Shown here: positions 1-8,872 of the stretch, in pieces
Layout: the number at the start of each line of letters is the position of its first letter
How positions within the stretch are numbered: the first letter of the stretch is position 1
Notes under the pieces: generated by a model
Seen by the model: only the letters and a program-made list of their open reading frames with translations
Told to the model about the DNA's origin: nothing
The model's database searches: none
Made by a program: the position numbers and the translations under genes
Source of the DNA: Silvania confinis
GTDB lineage: Bacteria; Pseudomonadota; Gammaproteobacteria; Enterobacterales; Enterobacteriaceae
Reading direction: 5' to 3'
Assembly (NCBI RefSeq): GCF_025564085.1
Contig: NZ_JAMGZJ010000069.1
Span: forward strand, 1-64,000
DNA length: 64,000 nucleotides

Positions 1-120
1 GTAATGACATGGTATCTCTCGCATCCCACGGCATAAGCGACTCCATATACGGGTTCTTATGCCTTAGTTGTAAGTGTCTACCATGTCCCCGAACAAGCGT
101 TCACTATGTCCCCAGTCTGT

Positions 121-203
121 ACACCCAAAGGGAGAGGGAACCGCCTGTGCAGATATCATGTATCCCTCACCCCGGACCTCTCCCAAAGGGAGAGGGAACC
201 GTC
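121..203. repeat. Two copies of a GGGAGAGGG-type intergenic repeat
   Basis: The motif CCCAAAGGGAGAGGGAACCG occurs near 124-143 and again near 182-201. The second copy is preceded by CCCTCACCCC and CCTCTCCC, so it can fold on itself. A related copy lies at about 14,510-14,547, between rimL and opgD. This is an enterobacterial dispersed palindromic repeat and carries no gene. I see no convincing coding sequence in 1-315; the short open frames over it are made of repeat sequence. Confidence 0.6.
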
Positions 204-315
204 CGTGCAGACATACATAGCCTGACAAATCCTTTGCGCGAATTTGAATACCTGAATAATAACCCAACGTAACTATCGGCATGATGGCCGCTCAACGTGA
301 ATGGGTGGTGGCAGA

Positions 316-546
316 ATGTTTACAAAAGCGTTATCGGTAGTGTTACTGACCTGTGCGTTATTTTCCGGTCAGCTGATGGCAGGACATGCGGGACATGAAT
401 TTTTTTGGGTGAAGAAGGTGGATCAACAGCTGCGCCATGAAGCTGACAGCGATGAGCTACGGGCAGTGGCAGAGGAGTCTGCAGAAGGCTTGCGCGAACA
501 TCACCACTGGCAGAAGTCGCGCAAACCGGATACTCACTTTCGTTGA
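316..546 (+). CDS. yncJ: YncJ family small exported protein
   Basis: A 76-residue protein starting MFTKALSVVLLTC, recognised as YncJ by its sequence and by its place next to rlhA/ydcP, as in E. coli. Residues 1-22 form a Sec signal peptide (hydrophobic core VVLLTCALFSG, then LMA before GHAGH), so the mature protein of about 50 residues is probably periplasmic. The mature part is acidic and helical (DSDELRAVAEESAEGLREH) and holds a few histidines. No molecular role is established. An in-frame ATG 15 bases upstream exists, but the start at 316 gives the normal family length and follows a GGTGG ribosome site. It converges on rlhA, with the two stops adjacent. Confidence 0.85.
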   Translation: MFTKALSVVLLTCALFSGQLMAGHAGHEFFWVKKVDQQLRHEADSDELRAVAEESAEGLREHHHWQKSRKPDTHFR

Positions 547-2511
547 TTAACTGCCTTTACGCTTCGGCAGCGTTTTCAGCAGATCGTCAGGACTGACGGA
601 CGCGACAATGCTGCCAGGCTGAGGCGTTTTAAAGATGTGGTTTTTCATCTTGCCAATAACGTGCATTTCGCACGGACGGCAGTCGAATTTCAGGGTTAAC
701 ACTTCATCGCCGTTCACCAGCTGCATCGGGGTAGCTTTCCAGCTCTTGATGTTGCCTTTCGCCTGTTTCGGACAGAGGTTAAAAGCGAAGCGCAGGCAAT
801 GCTTGGTGATCATCACCGGCACATCCCCCTTCTCTTCATGCGCCTCATACGCCGCATCAATCAGGGTCACGCCGTAACGCTGATAGAACGCCCTCGCCTT
901 GTGGTTGTAGACGTTTGCCAGGAACGACAGATGGGTGTCCGGGTAGACCGGCGGTGGCACGGAGACCGCTTTACGGCTGCCGCGCGGGTAATTGTCGAGA
1001 CGCGCGGTATCCAGCATATCGGCGGTTTCACGACGGAACTGATTCAGCAGGCTGTTCGGCACAAAAAGCGCATCCGGCAGATTGACCTGAATATCCCGCG
1101 CGTAATAAATCGTCTGACCCAGTTTGGCGACGCCATCTTTCAGGCTGTTCAGCGCTTTTTCGCCGTTGTTCGCCACCTCAAACTGCCCGTCGAGGGTGTG
1201 CGTCACGCTGATACCGTCTTCGCTGGTCATGGTCAGGATCAGCTGCTCTTCCCAGCCGCCCAGCTCGATATCCACCGCAATGCGCCGTTCGCTGGAGGTT
1301 TTCTGCAGCGCCTGCTGCCAGTTATGATCCAGGTTACGGTTCAGGGCCGCATGCGGTCGCGCTTTATACAGATCGGCGGGCATTTCGTTCGGCCACACGC
1401 GATAGCGATTTTCAGCGATTTTTTCTACCGTATTGGCGCGGAAGCCAACAACTTCACGTTTGATCATCACGTTCAGGCCATCGCCGTTCGCCAGCGGCTC
1501 GGTGACGTCGACATCAAGAAAATCTTTCGTCACTTTCAGCACTTCACCCACCGGCAGGCCAATAAATTTTGGCGAGTCGAACGCACCGATGTCCTCTTTA
1601 CGCGCATTCACAAAGTAATCGGTGCTGCCGCGATGGAAAGTCTTGTCGGTGGAGGGAATAAAGAAGTGCTCGGTACGTCCGGCGGAGCTGCGCGCCAGGC
1701 CACCGCGATCGTCGATAATCGCATCCAGCATCTGGCGGTAGTGAGCGGTGATGTTCTTCACGTAGCTCATGTCTTTGTAGCGCCCTTCAATCTTGAAGGA
1801 TTGCACGCCCGCGTCGATCAGCGCCCCAAGGTTGGCGGTCTGGTCGTTATCTTTCATCGACAGGAGGTGTTTATCAAACGCCACCACGCGTCCCTGATCG
1901 TCTTTCAGGGTATACGGCAGACGGCAAGCCTGGGAGCAGTCACCCCGGTTGGCGCTGCGCCCGGTTTGCGCGTGAGAGATATTGCACTGCCCGGAATAGG
2001 CGACGCACAGGGCTCCGTGGATAAAGAATTCGATGGTGGCATCGGCCGCCTGGTGGATATCGCGGATCTGATTCAGGTTCAGCTCACGCGCCAGCACGAT
2101 CTGGGTAAAGCCCGCATCGGCGAGGAATTTCGCTTTTTCCATGCTGCGGATATCGCACTGGGTACTGGCGTGCAGTTCAATCGGCGGGATATCCAGCTCG
2201 AGAACCCCCATATCCTGCACGATCAGCGCATCAATGCCAGTCTGGTACAGGTCGGTAATCATCCGCTGCGCCGGTTCCAGTTCATCATCATGAAGAATAG
2301 TGTTCAGGGTCACGAACACCTTCGCCCCAAAGCGATGGGCGAACGGCACCAGTTCGGCAATATCGCGCAGGCTGTTGCTGGCATTATGGCGAGCGCCAAA
2401 TCCAGGGCCACCGATATAGACCGCATCCGCGCCGTGAAGGATCGCTTCGCGGGCAATGGCGGCGTCACGAGCCGGGCTTAAAAGTTCAAGTTGATGGGAT
2501 GGCAGGCGCAT
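547..2511 (-). CDS. rlhA: 23S rRNA 5-hydroxycytidine C2501 synthase (U32 peptidase family)
   Basis: A 654-residue protein matching E. coli RlhA (YdcP), which is needed to hydroxylate C2501 of 23S rRNA. The peptidase-U32 signature is visible around residues 161-196: EFFIHGALC followed by Cys169, Cys176, Cys192 and Cys196, the cysteine set proposed to hold an iron-sulfur cluster. The N-terminal half is a TIM-barrel-like domain (HGADAVYIGG at about 27-35) and the C-terminal half is the collagenase-like extension, with a further Cys pair (DCRPC). Full length for the family. It converges on yncJ and lies downstream of sutR in the same orientation, with an 80-bp gap. No sign of damage. Confidence 0.93.
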   Translation of the reverse strand: MRLPSHQLELLSPARDAAIAREAILHGADAVYIGGPGFGARHNASNSLRDIAELVPFAHRFGAKVFVTLNTILHDDELEPAQRMITDLYQTGIDALIVQDMGVLELDIPPIELHASTQCDIRSMEKAKFLADAGFTQIVLARELNLNQIRDIHQAADATIEFFIHGALCVAYSGQCNISHAQTGRSANRGDCSQACRLPYTLKDDQGRVVAFDKHLLSMKDNDQTANLGALIDAGVQSFKIEGRYKDMSYVKNITAHYRQMLDAIIDDRGGLARSSAGRTEHFFIPSTDKTFHRGSTDYFVNARKEDIGAFDSPKFIGLPVGEVLKVTKDFLDVDVTEPLANGDGLNVMIKREVVGFRANTVEKIAENRYRVWPNEMPADLYKARPHAALNRNLDHNWQQALQKTSSERRIAVDIELGGWEEQLILTMTSEDGISVTHTLDGQFEVANNGEKALNSLKDGVAKLGQTIYYARDIQVNLPDALFVPNSLLNQFRRETADMLDTARLDNYPRGSRKAVSVPPPVYPDTHLSFLANVYNHKARAFYQRYGVTLIDAAYEAHEEKGDVPVMITKHCLRFAFNLCPKQAKGNIKSWKATPMQLVNGDEVLTLKFDCRPCEMHVIGKMKNHIFKTPQPGSIVASVSPDDLLKTLPKRKGS

Positions 2512-2591
2512 GCTTCGTCGTTATCCGTTATGGTCAAAATGGCGGCCATTGTAGTCACAACGCTGCGTCAGCGAAACAGTTTTGCGTGCCT

Positions 2592-3119
2592 TTAGCGGGG
2601 ATAATGGATAAGCGAGTGAAAGTGTACCGTCCGGGCGCTGCTGTTGCGGTAGGCATGCGGTTGGTCGCCAGCGAAACGCAGGCCGCTGTCCGGCGGGATA
2701 GTGCGCCAGACGCCGTCGATCTGCATCTCCAGCTCGCCGCTTATTACCACCACATGCTCAATCACGCCCGCCTCGTGCGGGGTGGATTCGCTCAGGGTGC
2801 CCGGCGCAAGGGTGATGGAAAAATGGTCGTATTTCAGCGTCTCGTCCCAGGGGAACAGCGGTTTGACCACCATCGCCTGCTGCTGCGGGTCGAACACCGG
2901 TGCGGCGTCCGCGGCGGGGCTGATAAAGGTTGAGAACGGTACGTTCAGCCCGGTGGCGATTTTCCACAGCGTCGAGACCGTCGGGCTGGATTCGTTCCGC
3001 TCCACCTGGCCGAGCATCGCCTTCGAGACGCCGGTCTCTTCCGCCAGCTTTGACAGACTCCAGCCGCGCGCCTGGCGCAGCGTTTTCAGTGTCAATGCAA
3101 GATGTTGCGTGATGTCCAT
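2592..3119 (-). CDS. sutR: XRE-cupin regulator SutR
   Basis: A 175-residue regulator. Residues about 8-62 form an XRE-type helix-turn-helix (LRQARGWSLSKLAEETGVSK), followed by a C-terminal cupin (about 95-172) with VVVISGELEMQI and RFAGDQPHAYRN. E. coli SutR (YdcN) has this architecture and is linked to sulfur-utilisation genes. The start at MDITQHLALT (3119) was chosen over an upstream extension because it matches the family length and follows AACGGAGGGATT. It is divergent from ydcO across an 88-bp gap that holds two direct repeats, so SutR probably controls both itself and the transporter. Confidence 0.88.
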   Translation of the reverse strand: MDITQHLALTLKTLRQARGWSLSKLAEETGVSKAMLGQVERNESSPTVSTLWKIATGLNVPFSTFISPAADAAPVFDPQQQAMVVKPLFPWDETLKYDHFSITLAPGTLSESTPHEAGVIEHVVVISGELEMQIDGVWRTIPPDSGLRFAGDQPHAYRNSSARTVHFHSLIHYPR

Positions 3120-3155
3120 AATCCCTCCGTTGCGGCGAGTGTAGCACTTGTATGC

Positions 3156-3196
3156 TATAACGCACAGTGATACCTTTTTGGCTGTTATAACGCACA
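3156..3196. promoter_or_regulatory. Candidate SutR operator: two direct TATAACGCACA repeats
   Basis: TATAACGCACA occurs at 3156-3166 and again at 3186-3196, so the repeat starts are exactly 30 bp (about three helical turns) apart in the sutR/ydcO divergent gap. The second copy ends about 12 bp before the ydcO start codon. Same-face repeats in a regulator/target intergenic region are a typical operator layout. Assignment to SutR is inference from position. Confidence 0.55.
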
Positions 3197-3207
3197 ACGG
3201 AGTGTTT

Positions 3208-4374
3208 ATGCGCGCCTCTTACCTGACTTTTCCTACGGTGCTATCGGGCTTTGTCGCCGTGTTGGTCGGCTATGCCAGCTCCGCCGCCATCATCTGGCAG
3301 GCCGCAGCGGCGGCGGGTGCAACCCCGTCACAGATCGCTGGCTGGATGACAGCGCTGGGGATCGGCATGGGGGTCAGCACCCTGGCGCTGTCGTGGTGGT
3401 ATAAAGCCCCGGTGCTCACCGCCTGGTCGACACCGGGGGCAGCGCTGCTGGCCACCAGCCTGCAGGGGGTGACGCTGTCAGAGACCATCGGCATCTTTAT
3501 CTTTGCCAATGCCCTGATCCTGGTCTGCGGCGTCAGCGGTCTGTTCGCCCGGTTGATGAAAATCATTCCCCATTCACTGGCGGCGGCGATGCTCGCGGGC
3601 GTGCTACTGCGCTTTGGCCTGCAGGCGTTCAGCAACATCGAAGGTCACCTGCTGCTGTGTGGCAGTATGCTGCTGGCCTGGCTTCTGACCAAAGCCTTCG
3701 CCCCGCGCTATGCGATTGTCGCGACCCTGCTGGTGGGCGGAGCCGTCGCGGCGCTAAGCGGTGACGTTGTCACCGAAAAGCTGACCTTCTCAGTGGTGAT
3801 GCCGGAATTTATCGCACCGACATTCAACGTCACGACGCTTATCAGCATCGGTCTGCCCTTCTTTCTGGTGACCATGGCTTCGCAAAATGCGCCAGGGTTC
3901 GCGACGATGAAAGCCTCTGGCTATCCGGTCGCCGTTTCGCCGCTGATTGTGTTTACCGGTGGGCTGGCGCTGCTGCTGTCGCCGTTCGGCGTGTACTCAA
4001 TTTGCATCGCGGCGATCACTGCCGCCATCTGCCAGAGCCCGGATGCGCACCCCGATGCCAGTAAACGCTGGCTGGCCGCAGCAGCGGCGGGCGTTTTTTA
4101 TCTGCTGGCGGGTATTTTTGGCGGGTCGATCAGCGGTTTGATGGCAGCATTGCCGTTGAGCTGGATCCAGACCCTGGCCGGGCTGGCGCTGTTGGGCACT
4201 ATTGGCGGCAGCCTGCATCAGGCGTTGCACAATGAAAACGAGCGCGATGCGGCGATTGTGACCTTTCTGCTGACCGCCAGCGGCGTCACGCTGGCCGGAA
4301 TTGGATCGGCGTTCTGGGGGCTGATTGCCGGGGGCGTCTGCTACGCCCTGCTGTCACGCACTCGCGGCGCGTAG
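3208..4374 (+). CDS. ydcO: BenE-family (benzoate:H+ symporter-like) transporter YdcO
   Basis: A 388-residue, almost entirely hydrophobic inner-membrane protein with about 12 predicted membrane segments, matching YdcO of the BenE family. Characteristic stretches include the repeated Ala/Gly-rich helices and the loop SQNAPGFATMKASGYP at about residues 225-240. The substrate of YdcO is not known; benzoate is only the family prototype. The start at 3208 follows CGGAG at good spacing. The gene is divergent from sutR, and its last 21 bases overlap the 3-prime end of the convergent AraC-type gene. Confidence 0.88.
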   Translation: MRASYLTFPTVLSGFVAVLVGYASSAAIIWQAAAAAGATPSQIAGWMTALGIGMGVSTLALSWWYKAPVLTAWSTPGAALLATSLQGVTLSETIGIFIFANALILVCGVSGLFARLMKIIPHSLAAAMLAGVLLRFGLQAFSNIEGHLLLCGSMLLAWLLTKAFAPRYAIVATLLVGGAVAALSGDVVTEKLTFSVVMPEFIAPTFNVTTLISIGLPFFLVTMASQNAPGFATMKASGYPVAVSPLIVFTGGLALLLSPFGVYSICIAAITAAICQSPDAHPDASKRWLAAAAAGVFYLLAGIFGGSISGLMAALPLSWIQTLAGLALLGTIGGSLHQALHNENERDAAIVTFLLTASGVTLAGIGSAFWGLIAGGVCYALLSRTRGA

Positions 4375-5238
4375 CTGCGACGGCGTAAGCCCGGTGGCGG
4401 CGCGAAAGCGGTTGCTGAAATGGCTGGCCGAGCTGAATCCGCAGGCCAGCGCAATCTCGGTGAGCGGCTGACGGGTGGATCGCACCAGTGCTTTGGCCTT
4501 CTCCATCCGCCGCTGCATCACGTACTGATGCGGGGCGAGCTGCATCGACTGGCGGAACATGCGCGCAAAGTGGTATTCGCTCAGGCTCGCCTGCACAGCC
4601 AGATCCGCCAGGGTCAGCGGCTGGGCGAGGTTCTCTTCGATAAACCCCAGCACATTGCGCAGCACATACGGCGACAGGCCGCCGGTTACCGTTGGCAACG
4701 CCCACTGGACGTTACTGTAATGCTGCACCAGATGGGTCAGTAATAGCGTGGAGGCGGTGCTCAGGGTCAGCTGATTCGCGCTCTGCTGCCAGTCGCAGCC
4801 GAGGATAAAATGGCGATACAGGGCGGTGATTTTGGCGTCATCGCCAAACAGACTTTCATCGAGCGAGAGTGCGTGCGGGCTCTTGTCCCAGATCTGCTCC
4901 CCGACGGTACGCAGGTGATCGTCGGTACAGTACAGATGCACAAACGACAGATCGTCGCGGATATCCCAGCTGGACTCGCTCTCTTTGGGCATCAGGCAGA
5001 AACGATCCGGGCCGCCGCCGTTTTTCCAGCCAGCGCGGGTTTTGTGGTAGCTCTCGTACCCGTCGGCGATATACAGGCTCAGGGTATGGTGATCGCAATG
5101 CTGGGTGATGGTGTCGCGTTTGTTAGACCAGGCCGCCAGATGGATCCCCGAATTCAACGCGACGGCATTGTGTAATACCGCTTTATGCTTGCGCAGATTT
5201 TCAAAGGCACCGTACATCTCAGCCATAACGTTCCACAT
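4354..5238 (-). CDS. AraC-family transcriptional regulator
   Basis: A protein of about 294 residues. The C-terminal ~100 residues hold the two AraC helix-turn-helix motifs: LADLAVQASLSEYHFARMF, then IALACGFSSASHFSNRFR, followed by the typical GLTPSQLR end. The N-terminal ~180 residues are a cupin-like ligand domain (HTLSLYIADG, DLSFVHLYC). It is divergent from a DMT exporter gene at 5412, the likely target. The start could be MWNV (5238) or the internal MAEMYG (5226); neither has a strong ribosome site. The ligand cannot be read from the sequence. Confidence 0.85.
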   Translation of the reverse strand: MWNVMAEMYGAFENLRKHKAVLHNAVALNSGIHLAAWSNKRDTITQHCDHHTLSLYIADGYESYHKTRAGWKNGGGPDRFCLMPKESESSWDIRDDLSFVHLYCTDDHLRTVGEQIWDKSPHALSLDESLFGDDAKITALYRHFILGCDWQQSANQLTLSTASTLLLTHLVQHYSNVQWALPTVTGGLSPYVLRNVLGFIEENLAQPLTLADLAVQASLSEYHFARMFRQSMQLAPHQYVMQRRMEKAKALVRSTRQPLTEIALACGFSSASHFSNRFRAATGLTPSQLRAASA

Positions 5239-5411
5239 ATCTGTTCTCGGGAGTCGTTCAGTCTAAAAAGATCTGCCCGCCAGTGCCAGTCCTGTTCACT
5301 GCCCAACGGGAAAAAAGCGCAAGAATATGCAAGTCCACCGCAAGCCGGTGAAAGAGGACGACGCCCTCTCCCGTCATACTGAGCGCAGACTTTGCCAATA
5401 CGAGAATAAAT

Positions 5412-6308
5412 ATGAACGCATTATTGTACGCACTGGTGGTGGTGATTTGGGGCACCACCTGGATTGCTATCTTCTTACAACAGGGCCCGGTGCCTGCGCC
5501 GGTCTCTATTTTCTGGCGCTTCGCCGTCGCCACCGCCACCATCATGGCGGTACTGCTGATCCTGCGCCGTCTGCGCCCACTGGCGCTACGCGACCACCTG
5601 TTCTGCGGGCTGCAGGGCTGCTGCGTCTTCTGCTTCAACTTCTGGTGTTTTTATACCGCAGCCGGGTACATCAATACCGGGCTGGAGTCGGTGATTTTCT
5701 CGATGGCGGTGCTGTATAACGCCCTCAACAGCTTCCTGTTCTTTGGCCAACGTCCGCCAGCGCGTTTTTATCTGGCGGCGGCGCTGGGGCTGCTCGGCAT
5801 TGTGACCCTGTTCTGGAGCGATCTGCTCGCCAGCGGCTGGAACGCGGGCCTGCTGTTCGGGATTGCGCTCTCGGCGCTGGGCACTTACGGGTTCTCGCTC
5901 GGGAATATGATCAGCCTGCGCCACCAGCGTAACGGGCTGGAAACCATGACCACCAACGCGTGGGCGATGCTGTATGGCACGCTGGTAATGGGGGCGATTG
6001 CCTTGATTCGTGGGGATGACTTTACCCCGGTGTGGTCGGTGAGCTATATCGGCGCCCTGCTGTATCTGGCGCTGTTTGGCTCGGTGATTGCCTTTGGCGC
6101 CTACTTTACGCTGGTCGGGCGGATTGGTGCCGGAAAAGCGGCCTACAGCACCCTGCTGTTCCCGCTGGTAGCGCTGTCGTTTTCGACGCTGTACGAAGGA
6201 TACGTCTGGCACAGCAACGCGATTGCCGGGCTGCTGCTGATCTTAACCGGGAATCTGGTGATGTTCGCTAAACCGGAGAACTGGGTTAAGCGATTACGGC
6301 TGGCGTAA
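5412..6308 (+). CDS. EamA/DMT-superfamily membrane transporter
   Basis: A 298-residue protein with ten predicted helices in two EamA repeats (about residues 3-135 and 145-290), the DMT pattern of amino-acid or metabolite exporters such as RhtA or YdcZ relatives. It starts with a short hydrophobic N-terminus (NALLYALVVVIWGTTWIAI), in which the WGTTW signature of the family is plain. It is divergently transcribed from the AraC-type regulator across about 170 bp, which suggests inducible efflux of that regulator's ligand. The substrate is unknown. It ends just before a strong hairpin shared with the convergent lipoprotein gene. Confidence 0.87.
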   Translation: MNALLYALVVVIWGTTWIAIFLQQGPVPAPVSIFWRFAVATATIMAVLLILRRLRPLALRDHLFCGLQGCCVFCFNFWCFYTAAGYINTGLESVIFSMAVLYNALNSFLFFGQRPPARFYLAAALGLLGIVTLFWSDLLASGWNAGLLFGIALSALGTYGFSLGNMISLRHQRNGLETMTTNAWAMLYGTLVMGAIALIRGDDFTPVWSVSYIGALLYLALFGSVIAFGAYFTLVGRIGAGKAAYSTLLFPLVALSFSTLYEGYVWHSNAIAGLLLILTGNLVMFAKPENWVKRLRLA

Positions 6309-6314
6309 AAACAA

Positions 6315-6340
6315 TCCGGCCTGCGGGGACGCAGGCCGGA
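6315..6340 (-). terminator. Hairpin terminator between convergent genes
   Basis: TCCGGCCTGC (6315-6324) pairs perfectly with GCAGGCCGGA (6331-6340) across a 6-base loop. On the minus strand the stem is followed by a T-rich run (TTGTTTTT). It therefore best serves the lipoprotein gene ending at 6347 and may also stop the DMT gene from the other side. Confidence 0.7.
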
Positions 6341-6346
6341 GAGGAC

Positions 6347-7024
6347 TTATTTTTTCGCGGTCTGGTTCACGTCAAACATGGTGGCATCGGCCGCCATGTC
6401 ATCAACGACTTTCTTCAATGTCGCCAGGGTCATTGGCGAGTTCTGGTTGTTCAGCTCTTTGCCTTCGCCTTTACGCACCACTTTGATGACCGGTTTGCCG
6501 GTCTGGGCATCAATCAACTCGCCCTCAAAGTAGAGGTGGGTATCCATGGTGCGGTGGCCAGATGCCATCTGGGTACCAGCGATCACCAGCGCCACAGGGA
6601 CAACTTCATAGAACTGCAGACCTTCTTTCTGCGAGCTGACGCCCGTGATGGCACCACGGAAGATCAGGCTACGCGGGCCAGGGGTAGCAACAATTGGTTT
6701 GCGCTTGCCAATGGCGGTTTTCATGGTGGTGTTAACATAGGCCAGGATATCATCCAGCGTACGTTGGCCTACCTGGGTAGTCGGTTTCGGTACCGGATAA
6801 TAGGTGACGTTGTTCCAGACAATGCTGTCGTACTTCTTCTCGTCATAAGATGGGTCTATCCAGCGCAGCGTCGGTAAACCTGAAGCTGATTTGGTTTCTT
6901 GCAGGCCAGAGTAGTCTTTTAAAAAGCCTGAATATTGATCAGGCTGCGCCACTTTTGACGCACAGCCCGCTAAAAACAGCAGGCCAGAAAGCGCGGCAAC
7001 TTTAAATAAAGTATTTGTACGCAT
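6347..7024 (-). CDS. DUF3313-type lipoprotein
   Basis: A 225-residue predicted lipoprotein. The start MRTNTLFKVAAL leads into the lipobox LFLAGC, so cleavage before Cys and lipidation are expected; the following residue is Ala, which does not argue for inner-membrane retention. The mature part resembles DUF3313 proteins: YSGFLKDYSGLQ near the N-terminus, then a beta-rich domain with RSLIFRGAITGVSS and HLYFEGELIDAQTGKPV. Biochemical function is unknown. Upstream in-frame ATGs precede the signal peptide and are rejected. It sits between two convergent/divergent terminators and is probably transcribed alone. Confidence 0.8.
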   Translation of the reverse strand: MRTNTLFKVAALSGLLFLAGCASKVAQPDQYSGFLKDYSGLQETKSASGLPTLRWIDPSYDEKKYDSIVWNNVTYYPVPKPTTQVGQRTLDDILAYVNTTMKTAIGKRKPIVATPGPRSLIFRGAITGVSSQKEGLQFYEVVPVALVIAGTQMASGHRTMDTHLYFEGELIDAQTGKPVIKVVRKGEGKELNNQNSPMTLATLKKVVDDMAADATMFDVNQTAKK

Positions 7025-7127
7025 AAAGGATGTATCCCTGTTAATTGCAAATATGCAATTGAAGTTATAGCAAAAGAATGTAGAAAAAGGAGCGGCAAAA
7101 AATGACGAAGACAGCACAAATTGAAAA

Positions 7128-7158
7128 AACGCTGCCCGCCGTTGCAGCGGGCAGCGTT
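7128..7158 (-). terminator. Rho-independent terminator
   Basis: AACGCTGCCCGC (7128-7139) and GCGGGCAGCGTT (7147-7158) form a 12-bp perfect stem with a 7-base loop, followed on the minus strand by TTTTTT. It lies 6 bases after the stop of the peptide-binding protein gene. Confidence 0.85.
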
Positions 7159-7164
7159 AAATGG

Positions 7165-8757
7165 TTATTTTATATCCACTTGCCAGAATAAATGTTTGCC
7201 GAACGGGTCAATTTCGTAACCTGTGACTTCTTTTCGCACCGGCTCAAATATCGTTGAATGGGCAATCATCACCGCAGGCATTTGATCGTGCATCATTTGC
7301 TGCGCTTCTTTATACAATGCGGTTCGTTTATCGCGGTCGGTTATTGATTTAGCTTCGGCAATAATTTTATCAAATGGCTGATAACACCATTTGGCTGAAT
7401 TCGAGCCGCCGTTTGCCGAGGTGCAGGTAAATAACGGGCCGAAGAAGTTATCCGGATCGCCGGTGGCCGTGGTCCAGCCCATCAGCGCCGCCTGATGTTC
7501 GCCGCCCTTCACCCGCTTGAGATACTCGCCCCATTCATAGGTGACCACTTTGGTTTGCACGCCGATTTTCGCCCAGTCGGCCTGGATCATCTCCGCCATG
7601 CGTTTGGCATTCGGGTTATACGGACGCTGAACCGGCATTGCCCACAGATCGATGGTCATCCCGTTGGCAAATCCAGCCTCTTTCAGTAACGCTTTGGCCT
7701 TTTCCGGATCGTAGTCGTAGTCTTTCAGCTCGCTGTCTGCGCTCCACACCCCTGGCGGCAGCAGGTTTTTTGCCGCCGTGCCGGTGCCGTGGAAAACGGC
7801 CTCGATAATCGCCGGTTTGTTGATCGCCATCGCCAGCGCCTGACGCACTTTGACGTTATCCAGCGGCGCTTTTTGCGTGTTGAACGCGAGGAAGCCGGTA
7901 TTCAGCCCCGCTTTGCTCATCACATTAAGATCTTTGTTCGCTTTCATCCGCGGCAGATCCGCCGGATTCGGAAACGGCATCACCTGGCACTCGTTTTTCT
8001 CGAGTTTGGCGAAGCGCACCGAGGCATCCGGCACAATACTGAACACCAGACGGTCCAGCTTCGCTTTACCCTGCCAGTACTCCGGGAAGGCGGTAAACAG
8101 GATCCGCGAATCTTTCTGATACTGTGCGAGCTTAAACGGCCCGGTGCCAATCGGATCCATATCGACCTTTTCTGGCGTACCTGCTTTCATCATCGCGTCA
8201 GCATATTCCGCCGACAGGATCGAGGCGAAGTACCAGGCTAAATCGGCGACAAAAGGCGATTCCGGGTGCGCAAGGGTGAAGCGCACCGTATGGTCATCAA
8301 CTTTATCAATGGCGGTGATCAGCTTGCCAAACTCCAGACTTTCGAAGTTGGAGTAGCTGCCGTTTGAGACGTTGTGATACGGATGATTGACATCTTTCTG
8401 CCGCATAAACGAGAAGATCACATCATCGGCATTAAAATCGCGCGTGGGCGTAAAGGCCTTATTGCTCTGGAACTTCACCCCTTTGCGCAGGTGGAAGGTA
8501 TACACCTTGCCATCCTCGCTGACATCCCAGCTTTCGGCCAGACTCGGCACCAGCTCGGTGGTGCCGGGGGTGAAATCCACCAGCCGGTTATAGACCGGCA
8601 CCGCACTGGCATCCACGCTGGTGCCCGAGGTATAGAGTTGCGGGTTAAAGTTTTCCGGCGATCCTTCGGAACAATAGACCAGCGTTTTGGCGGCAACGGT
8701 GGAACTGACCGTCAGCGCGGCAACGATCAGTGCCAGGGTTGTGAGGTTGCTTTTCAT
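7165..8757 (-). CDS. Periplasmic dipeptide-binding protein (DppA-like), orphan
   Basis: A 530-residue SBP_bac_5 family protein. Residues 1-22 (MKSNLTTLALIVAALT...VAA) are a Sec signal peptide; the mature protein starts KTLVYCSEGSPENFNP, very close to DppA. Family landmarks follow: LVPSLAESWDVSEDGKVYTF and ADDVIFSFMRQKDVNHPYH. It binds di- or short peptides in the periplasm and hands them to an ABC permease, but no permease or ATPase genes are adjacent, so it probably feeds the general Dpp (or Sap/Opp) membrane complex. The start at 8757 is set by the signal peptide. It is divergent from a PepT-like aminopeptidase, which suggests a peptide-scavenging pair. Confidence 0.88.
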   Translation of the reverse strand: MKSNLTTLALIVAALTVSSTVAAKTLVYCSEGSPENFNPQLYTSGTSVDASAVPVYNRLVDFTPGTTELVPSLAESWDVSEDGKVYTFHLRKGVKFQSNKAFTPTRDFNADDVIFSFMRQKDVNHPYHNVSNGSYSNFESLEFGKLITAIDKVDDHTVRFTLAHPESPFVADLAWYFASILSAEYADAMMKAGTPEKVDMDPIGTGPFKLAQYQKDSRILFTAFPEYWQGKAKLDRLVFSIVPDASVRFAKLEKNECQVMPFPNPADLPRMKANKDLNVMSKAGLNTGFLAFNTQKAPLDNVKVRQALAMAINKPAIIEAVFHGTGTAAKNLLPPGVWSADSELKDYDYDPEKAKALLKEAGFANGMTIDLWAMPVQRPYNPNAKRMAEMIQADWAKIGVQTKVVTYEWGEYLKRVKGGEHQAALMGWTTATGDPDNFFGPLFTCTSANGGSNSAKWCYQPFDKIIAEAKSITDRDKRTALYKEAQQMMHDQMPAVMIAHSTIFEPVRKEVTGYEIDPFGKHLFWQVDIK

Positions 8758-8872
8758 CGCGTTTTCCTGTCTTTTAATTTGACGGCTAATGAATTTATTG
8801 TCGTGCCAAACCATAAATAACATTAAAGTGATTTCGCAAACACCTGATAACTCAAATAAAGAAGGATCCACC

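Noticed and set aside
9..282. Short frames on both strands at the left edge
   Set aside because: They are built from the GGGAGAGGG-type repeat and its flanks.
799..2481. A 560-residue open frame on the plus strand
   Set aside because: It is the antisense shadow of rlhA, with low-complexity His/Arg/Gln-rich translation and no family motifs; the minus-strand gene has a full family match.
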